A stretch of DNA of 64,000 bases from ZC4RG30 sp035556135 (GTDB lineage: Bacteria > Pseudomonadota > Gammaproteobacteria > Steroidobacterales > Steroidobacteraceae): NCBI GenBank assembly GCA_035556135.1, contig DATMFO010000003.1, positions 1,116,001 to 1,180,000 on the forward strand, given 5' to 3'. Both the position numbers and the translations under genes were made by a program. The notes beneath the pieces are model-generated. The model ran no database searches, had not been told where the DNA came from, and saw nothing but the letters and a program-made list of their open reading frames with translations. The stretch's first letter is position 1, and the number at the start of each line of letters is the position of its first letter. This document shows positions 41,308 through 49,400 of the stretch, one piece after another.

Positions 41308-42457
41308 TCCGCCCTCTTCTTCGCTGGTTCGTCGACGACGAGGGCTGGCCGACGTGGCGTCTGACGTGCTCGATGATGCTCTGGCCGATTACCCAACCGA
41401 GGTCAACGGGAACTGCGTTTCCTATCATGCGGCCGAGCGCCTTGAACTGGAGCGGCTTGTCATCGGGCACGAAGGAGTAGTCCTTCGGGAAGCCCTGAAG
41501 GATCGCACCCTCTCGTAGCGAGAGCCCCCGCGCCTGTGTCGGGTGCCCGAAGCGCCCATTGCCGAACCCGTAGAACTGCGTCGTAAGAGTCGGAGCGGGC
41601 TCGTCGTATTTCATGCGCCCGTACACGCCCGGATAGGTCTTGCCCGTCTTCTTCGCGTGGCACTTGGCAACCAGGTGCTTCGGCCAGTCACGCCAGGACC
41701 CGCCGGGCTTTGAGACGCAAATACGGGCGTAGTTCAAGTCGGAGAGGTGCGACGCGGTGTGCAGCCGGTCCTCCTTATCGGTTCCTCCATGCCTTATGAC
41801 AGGGAGCCCCTTGATCACATCCTTGACCGTCTTAGTCTTCGAAACGATAGGATCGCGCAATCTTATCTCGCCGTGCAGCGACGCTAGAAGCACGGTACGG
41901 CGGCGGCGTTGCGGGAGGCCGTACTTGGCACAGTCGACTACGTCGACCCATACCTTGTATCCGAGCCGCTCCAGCGTACCCTTGAAGCTCCTGAACACCG
42001 CGTGCCTCGTCACGGTGGGGACGTTTTCCATCGTAACGATATCGGGCGACAACTCCTCGACCAGCCGGCCGAAGTGGTTGAGCAAGCTCCATCGTTCGTC
42101 GTCCTCGACATCCTCCACCTTCTGGTAACGGAGAGCATAGTTCGAGAACGGTTGGCAGGGAGCACAGCCAGCAAGAACGCGCACCGAAGCATCACCGAAC
42201 CAAGCGCTGACTGCCGACGCTTTGAGGTCAGCGACGTCAGCCTGGTGAAACTTGGTGCCGCCATGGTTCGCTTCGTACGGATGCTTGCATGCGGGATCAA
42301 AATCGACCCCTGCTGCGACCCTTATTCCAGCCTTAATCAAACCGTGGGTAAGTCCGCCCGCACCGCAGAACAGATCGACGCAAACGACGTCGTTTTCCTG
42401 CCGCTTAGTGCGGTTGACCTTCGATGAACCCACACTGCGCACAACTCTCCCCCTCAT
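41270..42457 (-). CDS. dcm: DNA cytosine-5 methyltransferase
   Basis: A 395-residue m5C methyltransferase with all key blocks: motif I CVDLFCGAGGLTHG (about residues 26-39), motif IV GCAPCQPFS with the catalytic Cys (about 96-104), motif VI MENVPT, motif VIII QRRRRTVLLAS, and motif X IGNAVPVDLG near the end. It is the first gene of the operon, so its promoter in the 109-base gap behind guaA may drive the whole set. It could be a free Dcm-Vsr pair or a counterpart of DrmMII, the cytosine methyltransferase of class 2 DISARM. The sequence is visibly less GC-rich than guaA. The target site is unknown. Confidence 0.92.
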   Translation of the reverse strand: MRGRVVRSVGSSKVNRTKRQENDVVCVDLFCGAGGLTHGLIKAGIRVAAGVDFDPACKHPYEANHGGTKFHQADVADLKASAVSAWFGDASVRVLAGCAPCQPFSNYALRYQKVEDVEDDERWSLLNHFGRLVEELSPDIVTMENVPTVTRHAVFRSFKGTLERLGYKVWVDVVDCAKYGLPQRRRRTVLLASLHGEIRLRDPIVSKTKTVKDVIKGLPVIRHGGTDKEDRLHTASHLSDLNYARICVSKPGGSWRDWPKHLVAKCHAKKTGKTYPGVYGRMKYDEPAPTLTTQFYGFGNGRFGHPTQARGLSLREGAILQGFPKDYSFVPDDKPLQFKALGRMIGNAVPVDLGWVIGQSIIEHVRRHVGQPSSSTNQRRRGRNGRDRSGSAVLA

Positions 42458-42566
42458 ACTTCTCGCGACCTCAAGCTTCTCGCAAGCTGACCAAACTCAC
42501 CAATAAGGCCTTTCACTTCTTGGTTCTTATGGCTCTTGATTCAATACCGTGCCCAGTCTACTGCAT

Positions 42567-44141
42567 TCATTCCCACTCGATCGTAGCGGGTGGCTTTCCA
42601 CTAATATCGTAGACAACACGGGAAACGCCCTTGACCTCGTTCACAATCCTTCTCGAACACACATCCAGCAGTTGATAAGGCAACGGCGCCCAATGCGCCG
42701 TCATGAAATCCACCGTCTGCACCGCCCGAAGCGCAATCACCGGCTCATGCCGCCTCCCATCCCCGGTGACGCCGACACTCTTCACCGGCAAAAACACCGC
42801 AAACGCCTGGCTGGTCTTCTCATACCACCCCGCCTTCCTCAGCTCCTCGATGAAGATGTGATCCGCCTCCCGCAGCGTATTCGCCACGTCCTGCGTCACC
42901 TCCCCCAGAATCCTCACCCCCAGCCCCGGCCCCGGGAACGGATGCCGATGCACCATCTCTGCCGGCAGCCCCAGCTCGAGGCCAATCTTCCTCACCTCAT
43001 CCTTGAACAGCTCCCTCAGTGGCTCCACCAGCTTCAGCCGCATGTGCGCCGGCAAGCCGCCCACATTGTGGTGGCTCTTGATCACATGCGCCTTGCCCGT
43101 CTTGCCGCCCGCTGACTCGATCACATCCGGATAGATGGTCCCCTGCGCCAGGAACTCCACGTCCTTGATGCGGTGGCTCTCCTCCTCGAACACGTCGATG
43201 AACAGCTTGCCGATGATCTTGCGCTTGGCCTCGGGATCGGCCACGCCGCGCAGGGCCTGGAAGTAGCGCTGCTCGGCATTGACGCGGATCACCTTCACGC
43301 CGAGGTTCTGCGCGAACACGCGCATCACCTCGTCGCCCTCGTTGAGCCGCAGCAGGCCGTGGTCCACGAACACGCAGGTGAGCTGATCGCCGATGGCCTT
43401 GTGCAGCAGGGCCGCGACCACGGAGGAATCCACGCCGCCGGAAAGGCCGAGCAGCACCTTGCCCTTGCCCACCTGCGCGCGCACGCGGGTGATGGCGTCC
43501 TCGATGATGTTGCCAGGGTTCCAGCTGTTGCCGCAGCCGCAGATCTCGTGCACGAAGCGGGAGTAGATGCGCTCGCCCTGCTTGGTGTGCGTGACCTCGG
43601 GGTGGAATTGCAGCGCGTAGTAGTGGCGCGTCTCATCGGCCATGCCGGCGATGGGCACGTCGTCCGTGCTGGCGATGAGCTTGAAGCCCTGCGGCAGCGT
43701 GACCACCTGGTCGCCGTGGCTCATCCACACGTCGAGCAGGCCGTAGCCTTCGGGGCTGACCTTGTCCTCGATGTCGCGCAGCAGGGTGGAATGGCCGCGG
43801 GCGCGCACCTGGGCGTAGCCGAACTCGTGCACGATGCCCATCTCGACCTTGCCGCCAAGCTGGGCGGCCATGGTCTGCATGCCGTAGCAGATGCCGAGCA
43901 CGGGCACGCCGGCGCTCCACACGGCCTGGGGGGCGGCAGGGGCGTTGGGCTGCAACACGGACTCGGGGCCGCCGGAGAGGATGATGCCTTTGGGGTTGAA
44001 GTCCTTCACGGCGGCGTCGCCGGCATCCCAGGGGTGGATCTCGCAGTAGACGCCGAGCTCGCGCACGCGGCGCGCGATGAGCTGGGTGTACTGGGAGCCG
44101 AAGTCGAGGATGAGGATGCGGTGGGCGTGGATGTCGGTCAT
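42567..44141 (-). CDS. guaA: GMP synthase (glutamine-hydrolysing)
   Basis: A 524-residue enzyme that makes GMP from XMP, ATP and glutamine. The N-terminal glutaminase has ILDFGSQYTQLIARR, GICYGMQ with the Cys nucleophile (about residue 86) and FHPEVTHT with His and Glu. The ATP-PPase domain has the P-loop LGLSGGVDSSVVA (about 232-244), and the C-terminal dimer domain ends IEWE. The start is 44141, matching the family. A longer frame upstream is an artefact of repeats. The 3' end, a known island integration site, is intact and immediately precedes the defence operon. Confidence 0.97.
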   Translation of the reverse strand: MTDIHAHRILILDFGSQYTQLIARRVRELGVYCEIHPWDAGDAAVKDFNPKGIILSGGPESVLQPNAPAAPQAVWSAGVPVLGICYGMQTMAAQLGGKVEMGIVHEFGYAQVRARGHSTLLRDIEDKVSPEGYGLLDVWMSHGDQVVTLPQGFKLIASTDDVPIAGMADETRHYYALQFHPEVTHTKQGERIYSRFVHEICGCGNSWNPGNIIEDAITRVRAQVGKGKVLLGLSGGVDSSVVAALLHKAIGDQLTCVFVDHGLLRLNEGDEVMRVFAQNLGVKVIRVNAEQRYFQALRGVADPEAKRKIIGKLFIDVFEEESHRIKDVEFLAQGTIYPDVIESAGGKTGKAHVIKSHHNVGGLPAHMRLKLVEPLRELFKDEVRKIGLELGLPAEMVHRHPFPGPGLGVRILGEVTQDVANTLREADHIFIEELRKAGWYEKTSQAFAVFLPVKSVGVTGDGRRHEPVIALRAVQTVDFMTAHWAPLPYQLLDVCSRRIVNEVKGVSRVVYDISGKPPATIEWE

Positions 44142-44148
44142 GGGGTCA

Positions 44149-44217
44149 GGTTGACAATTGGGGGTGGGTGGCAATCGGCTTGGTTGACAATTGAAAGTCG
44201 ACAATCAGGGATTGTCG
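44149..44217. repeat. Repeat cluster upstream of guaA
   Basis: GGTTGACAATTG occurs twice (44149-44160 and 44182-44193) and is followed by the perfect inverted repeat CGACAATC AGG GATTGTCG (44199-44217). The repeated TTGACA hexamers could serve as -35 elements for the plus-strand gene that follows, or the block may be protein-binding. Confidence 0.55.
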
Positions 44218-44261
44218 TCGCAGTTATGATCTGGTTCGTGTTCAAACACTCGGGGTTCAGC

Positions 44262-44492
44262 ATGGGCGACTACATGTTGGAGAGAGCCGAAAGGCGGATC
44301 GACCAGCTCGAGCGTGAGTTGCGGCAAATCAAGCTCGAGACCGATCGAATGCAGTGGGACATTCGGAGGGTCGAAAGCGCGCAGTCCAGGACCACCGAAT
44401 CGAAGTCCGATGTCTTTTTCTGGGTGTTTCCGGCGGTGGCTTGGCTGTTCCTGCTTATGGTCATCATCGCGACAAAAGCCAAGACAGGATGA
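44262..44492 (+). CDS. Small coiled-coil membrane protein
   Basis: A 76-residue protein. Residues 5-37 form a charged heptad coiled coil (LERAERRIDQLERELRQIKLE), then a short linker, then a single transmembrane helix (FFWVFPAVAWLFLLMVIIA) ending in a basic tail. The start at 44262 has GGGG six bases upstream; an in-frame ATG at 44226 is also possible. I do not recognise the family. Together with the next gene it lies between guaB and guaA on the opposite strand to both. Confidence 0.55.
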   Translation: MGDYMLERAERRIDQLERELRQIKLETDRMQWDIRRVESAQSRTTESKSDVFFWVFPAVAWLFLLMVIIATKAKTG

Positions 44493-44582
44493 TTTGTATT
44501 CAAGTCCGGCAGATATGCGGCTCCCACTCACCAAATCCGGGAAGGAGAATGGCTTCGATCGAACACACTGCAGAGGTCGACC

Positions 44583-44924
44583 GTGGGAATTGTCTACTCG
44601 CTGTACGATGCGCTCGTGAGCATCAAGATCCCTGATGAGAAGGCCAAATCCGTCATTGACGCCATCGAGCGGGAGATGATGGACAAGATTGCGACCAAGG
44701 CAGATCTCGAGCACCTGCGGTCTACGACGACTGCAGAATTCGCTCACCTGAAGGAGATCACATCGAAGGACATGGCTTCGCTGTCGACCGCACTGGGTCT
44801 TCAGATGACGGCAGGCTTCAGCAACCTCCGGCATGTTCTGATCGTCCGCATGGCTCAGATTGCCGTTGGCAGCGTGACCTTCCTCGGCGGGTTGGTGGCT
44901 GTCATTGAGCACTTTGTCGACTGA
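44583..44924 (+). CDS. Small coiled-coil membrane protein (DUF1640/CCDC90-like)
   Basis: A 113-residue protein: an N-terminal amphipathic helix (YSLYDALVSIKIPDEKAKSVIDAIE), a central coiled coil containing KADLEHLRSTTTAEFAHLKEI, and a C-terminal transmembrane helix (MAQIAVGSVTFLGGLVAVIEHF). This is the layout of DUF1640/CCDC90-type proteins. The start is GTG at 44583 with AGAGG upstream. It converges on the 3' end of guaB. The function is unknown; it may form oligomers with the neighbouring coiled-coil protein. Confidence 0.7.
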   Translation: MGIVYSLYDALVSIKIPDEKAKSVIDAIEREMMDKIATKADLEHLRSTTTAEFAHLKEITSKDMASLSTALGLQMTAGFSNLRHVLIVRMAQIAVGSVTFLGGLVAVIEHFVD

Positions 44925-44940
44925 CGCCCTCACCCCGCCC

Positions 44941-46407
44941 TCACGAAATCCGGTAATTCGGCGGTTCCTTCGTCATCTGCACGTCATGCACATGGCTCTC
45001 GCGCATTCCCGCGCCGGTGATCCGCACGAACTTCGTCTTCGTCCGCAGCTCCTGCACTGACCGCGTCCCCGTGTAGACCATCGCCGCGCGCAGGCCGCCG
45101 GTGAGCTGGTAGAGGATGGACACCAGGCTGCCCTTGTAGAGCACGCGCCCCTCGATGCCCTCCGGCACCAGCTTCTCCAGCTCGCTGCTGCCATCCTGGA
45201 AATAGCGATCCGCGCTGCCGTGCTTGGCGGCCATCGCGCCCAGCGAACCCATGCCGCGGTACTGCTTGTAGCTGGCGCCCTGGTAGAGCTCCACCTCGCC
45301 GGGGGATTCCTCGGTGCCGGCGAACAGGCCGCCGATCATCACCACATGCGCGCCGGCCGACAGCGCCTTGGCGATGTCGCCGGAGTAGCGGATGCCGCCA
45401 TCGGCAATCAGCGGCACGCCGGTGCCTTCGAGCGCCTTGGCCACATTGGCCACGGCGCTGATCTGCGGCACGCCCACACCGGCGACGATGCGCGTGGTGC
45501 AGATGGAGCCGGGGCCGATGCCCACCTTCACGCCATCCGCGCCGGCCTTCACCAGGTCGAGCGCCGCCTCGGCGGTGACGATGTTGCCGCCGATCACCTG
45601 CAGCTCGGGCCACTTCTGCTTCACCGCCTTCACGGTGTCGAGCACCCACTGGGTGTGGCCGTGGGCGGTGTCGACGACGACGACATCGACGCCGGCATCC
45701 TTCAGCGCCGCGACGCGATCGAGCGTGTCATGCGTGGTGCCGACGGCGGCGCCGACGCGCAGGCGGCCGTTCTCGTCCTTGCTGGCGCGGGGGAAATCCT
45801 TGGCCTTCTGGATGTCCTTCACGGTGATGAGGCCGGTGAGCTCGAAGCCGTTGTTCACCACCAGCACCTTCTCGATGCGGTGCTTGTGCAGCAGGGCGAG
45901 CACTTCATCCTTGGAGGCGCCCTCCTTCACCGTGACCAGCTGCTCGCGCGGGGTCATCACGGATGACACGGGAGCGTCGAGCTGGGTCTCGAAGCGCAGG
46001 TCGCGATGGGTGACGATGCCCACGGGCTGCCTGCCCTGCACCACCGGCACGCCGGAGATGCCGCGCGCGTGGGTGAGCTCGATCACCTGGCGGATGGTCA
46101 TGTCGGGCGACACGCTGATGGGGTCGCGGATGACGCCGGCCTCGTGCTTCTTCACCTTGGCCACCTCGCGCGCCTGCGCCTCGATGGTCATGTTCTTGTG
46201 CACGATGCCCATGCCGCCTTCCTGCGCCATGGTGATGGCGAGGCGGGCCTCGGTGACGGTGTCCATGGCGGCCGAGAGGATGGGGATGCCGAGCCGCACG
46301 CTGCGCGTGAGCTGGGCGCCGAGGTCGATTTCGCGGGGGAGGACGGACGAGGCTGCGGGAACCAGCAGGACGTCGTCGAAAGTGAGGGCTTGTTCGAGGA
46401 TTTCCAT
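44941..46407 (-). CDS. guaB: IMP dehydrogenase
   Basis: A 488-residue enzyme that oxidises IMP to XMP with NAD, the first committed step to GMP. It has the TIM-barrel start TFDDVLLVPAASSVLPREIDL, two CBS domains (about residues 90-205), the catalytic loop GIGPGSICTTRIVAGVG with the Cys nucleophile (about 300-316), GGIRYSGDIAKALSAGA, the flap with YKQYRGMGSLGAM, and the ending RESHVHDV. The start is 46407; the frame is open far upstream inside the membrane-protein gene, but the family N-terminus is here. guaA follows on the same strand, about 800 bases away rather than directly behind. Confidence 0.97.
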   Translation of the reverse strand: MEILEQALTFDDVLLVPAASSVLPREIDLGAQLTRSVRLGIPILSAAMDTVTEARLAITMAQEGGMGIVHKNMTIEAQAREVAKVKKHEAGVIRDPISVSPDMTIRQVIELTHARGISGVPVVQGRQPVGIVTHRDLRFETQLDAPVSSVMTPREQLVTVKEGASKDEVLALLHKHRIEKVLVVNNGFELTGLITVKDIQKAKDFPRASKDENGRLRVGAAVGTTHDTLDRVAALKDAGVDVVVVDTAHGHTQWVLDTVKAVKQKWPELQVIGGNIVTAEAALDLVKAGADGVKVGIGPGSICTTRIVAGVGVPQISAVANVAKALEGTGVPLIADGGIRYSGDIAKALSAGAHVVMIGGLFAGTEESPGEVELYQGASYKQYRGMGSLGAMAAKHGSADRYFQDGSSELEKLVPEGIEGRVLYKGSLVSILYQLTGGLRAAMVYTGTRSVQELRTKTKFVRITGAGMRESHVHDVQMTKEPPNYRIS

Positions 46408-46419
46408 GTCCCATTTTAC

Positions 46420-46454
46420 GCGGGTCCGGGGGTCGGGTAAACCCGCGGACCCGC
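46420..46454. repeat. Inverted repeat upstream of guaB
   Basis: GCGGGTCCG (46420-46428) pairs with CGGACCCGC (46446-46454) around a 17-base loop, between the stop of the large membrane-protein gene and the guaB start. It could terminate the former or regulate guaB. It lacks a T-tract. Confidence 0.45.
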
Positions 46455-46466
46455 GCGCAATGGGCT

Positions 46467-49400
46467 TCAGGGAGCGAGGTTGCGGGCCGGTGGCGGCGGC
46501 GGTGTGACCAGCTTGCCCCGCCAGAATCCGCCCTGCGTCCAGGCCTGCCAGGCGGCGGGCAGCCAGTGGCGCAGCTGCACGGCGATCCAGGCCGCCCAGG
46601 CGAACATCAGCAGGCGATAGACCCACATGGGCACGCTGATCACGGCAGGCACCGGCAGCGCGGAGGCACTGCGGTCGAGGAACCACTGGAAGCCCTCGGC
46701 GTACAGGCCGCCTGGCGCATTGAGGCTCATGTCCGGCCTGGCCAGCAGGCCATAGCGCACGCCGGAGAACACCAGGCTGCTGAGGGCAATCACGGTGAAG
46801 AGCGCGAGCAACGTCTGCACGGTGTGAAAGACAAGGCGACTGGCAGTGGCGTGGTTCCACCCTGCCCGCCAGCGCATCACCAGCAGCCATGCGGCAACCG
46901 TGGCGAACACGGGCCACGAGAGCGTGGAAAGACCGAGCCCCAGCAGCAGCCATTCATGAAACTTCAGCGGCGAGCGCACCAGGCGTGCCAGCGCCAGGGC
47001 CACCAGCACGAAGATCACCAGTTCGCCCCAGTAGAGGATGGCGGTGCCGACGCCGGCACCGCGTGCGAACAGCGGCCAGCGGTCGGCAGGCAGCGTGACG
47101 CGCGTAGTGACGTTGCTGGCGGGTGTACCGAGGTCGATGGCATCGGGGCGGGAGAGGAAACCGGCGCCGCGCGGGGCATTCCACTCGATGCGCACGTTGT
47201 GCGTGCCCGCCAGCAGCGCCAGCGGCAGCTGGCCGTTGTCGGGGCGCACGGGTACGGATTCGCCATCGATCAGCACCTGCGTCACGCGCAGCTCTGGCGG
47301 CAGCGTGAGCGTGTGACGGCCGGCCTGCGTGCTGCGGTATTGCAGGTTGAGCGAGCCGGTGATGGAGCGTTTGCCGATCTCGCTGCTGTGCTCGACGGAA
47401 TCGATGGCCAGCGTGCGGCCGGGCGCGGGTGCGGGACGTGTGATGGCGAGGTTGAGGGTTTCACCGGCGCGCGGCACGAAGTGGTAGATCCACTGGCCGG
47501 TGTCCTGTTCGGGCAGCGAGGGCGGCAGGCCGTCGAAGGTGAGATGCCACTCGGGGCCCACGGCGAAGATCCAGTGTTCGCTGCGCGCGGCATCGGCGGG
47601 CAGCGTGAGTGCGAGGGTCTCGCTGCGCTGGAGCAGGGAATCCCAGGCGAAGGCCTGCACGCCCCGCCCCAGGGCGGCGGTGATGCGGCCATCGCGCACG
47701 GTGGCGCCGGCGGTAAGCACGGATTCTCCGGGCACCAGCGGAACCTCCACCTGCAGCGGCGCGGCGCGCGGGGCGATGCGTTCGACGGTGCTGTGGATGC
47801 TCCAGTCCAGGTCAAGGCGGAAGGTGCGCGTGAGCTGCACGAAGGCGGGGAATTCGCTGGCGGAGAGGTCGGCGGCGGCGCTGCCGGCAGCGCGGCGGCG
47901 GATGAGTTCGAGCGAGCCGGAAAGCAGGCGGCCGCTGGTGACGCCGGCGGCATCCCAGCCGCTGGTGCTCACGCTGATGGCCCGCGGGGGCTGCGGGAAT
48001 CCCAGCTGCACGGTTTCGGCGTTGGCGAGACGGCCAGCCAGTGTGACCTGGTGTGCGCCCCGGGTCAGCGGCAGCCAGGCAGAGGTGCCGGACTCGCGCA
48101 TCACGAAAGGGGCGGCGCGGCCGTCCACCTCCACGCGCTCAAGCTGCCAGCGGTCGCCGGCCTGGGGCAGCGCGACGGCGACATCGGCGAGTGCGCTGAC
48201 TGTGAGTTCTACCTCGAGGCGATCGCCGCTGGCGCGCACGGTGGCGGACGCGATCTCGGCGCAACTGTTGCGGCAGCCCGGAGGCGCGGTGAGCCGGTTG
48301 CGCAACTCGTTGAGCATTTCCTGCGAAGGAATGGACTGGGCCTGCGCCGGCGGCGCGGGGATAAGGAGCAGCACTGCCGCCATCACTGCAGCGGTGCCAC
48401 CCAGTGAACGACGCAGGGATGGCGGCAGGCCGGGCACATTGAGCGCGAACTGGAATGCGCCACGCGCGAGCAGCAGCGCGAACAGGGCAGTGGCCAGCAC
48501 GCCGAGGATACGCCAGATGCCCATGGCCACGGGGCCCAGCCAGATGAAGCGCACCTGCTGTGCGGCTTCGACCGGGCCGGACCAGCCGTACCGATAGGTC
48601 CTGAAATGCCAGTTGGGAACGCCCGGACCGGCCTGCAGCAATGTGCCGGCGGCGTAGCGATTGGCAACACTGCCAGGGAGGCCGCGGAAGCTGCCGGGGG
48701 GCACGTCCTGCTGCACGTCGACGGCGTCGACGGCGCTGGACTGGGAGCGAGGTGCGCCCATCGGTGGAGGTGCGGCCGGCAAGGCGGCCTCGGCCATTTC
48801 CTTCGTGAGGATGTCTGCCCTGATGGCGTGGACCTCCCCGTCACCGAGGCTGCTGCCCATCATCACCCGGAAGGAATCCATGCCCGAATCCAGTTGCGGA
48901 TAGAACGCCAGGCGCAGCTGGCCGATCAGCAGCGGCAGCAGCGCCAGCACCAGCACCGCGAAACTGGCGACGCGATAGCGCGCGGCGAAGGTGCGCAGGC
49001 GTCCTTCAGGTGCGGCGCGGAACAGTGCGATGGCGGCGATGGCATTGGCCCACAGCCAGATCATTGCGGGGGCTTCCTGGTACAGCAGCAGCAGCGCGAT
49101 GCCGGCCGCGATGGCGACGGCGCGACCGGCCACCCAGTGGGCGAGCACGATCACCACGAGCACACCGAACAGGTTCCACAGGCCCCAGCCATCAATCCAC
49201 GAGCCGGATGCGAAGTCCGCGCCGGGTGCGCCGAGCAGGCGGTGGCCGGGAGGCAGATGCAGTTCACCCCCTGCACTCTCGAAGCGGGTGGACCAGCCGG
49301 TGGCAGGCTGACCGGCGCGTGCACCTTCCACACGCGCGATAGTGGAGAGCTGCAGGTTGCGATCGCGCAGCTCGATGCCCGAGGCGTCGTCCGGCGCGGA

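Noticed and set aside
24533..42457. Class 2 DISARM (drmE present)
   Set aside because: No drmE-like gene is present. drmD and drmMI define class 1, so the cytosine methyltransferase alone does not make it class 2.
23500..42567. A direct repeat of the guaA 3' end as attachment site at the left border
   Set aside because: I looked for a second copy of TTCCCACTCGATCG and found none by eye. A short or degenerate copy could have been missed.
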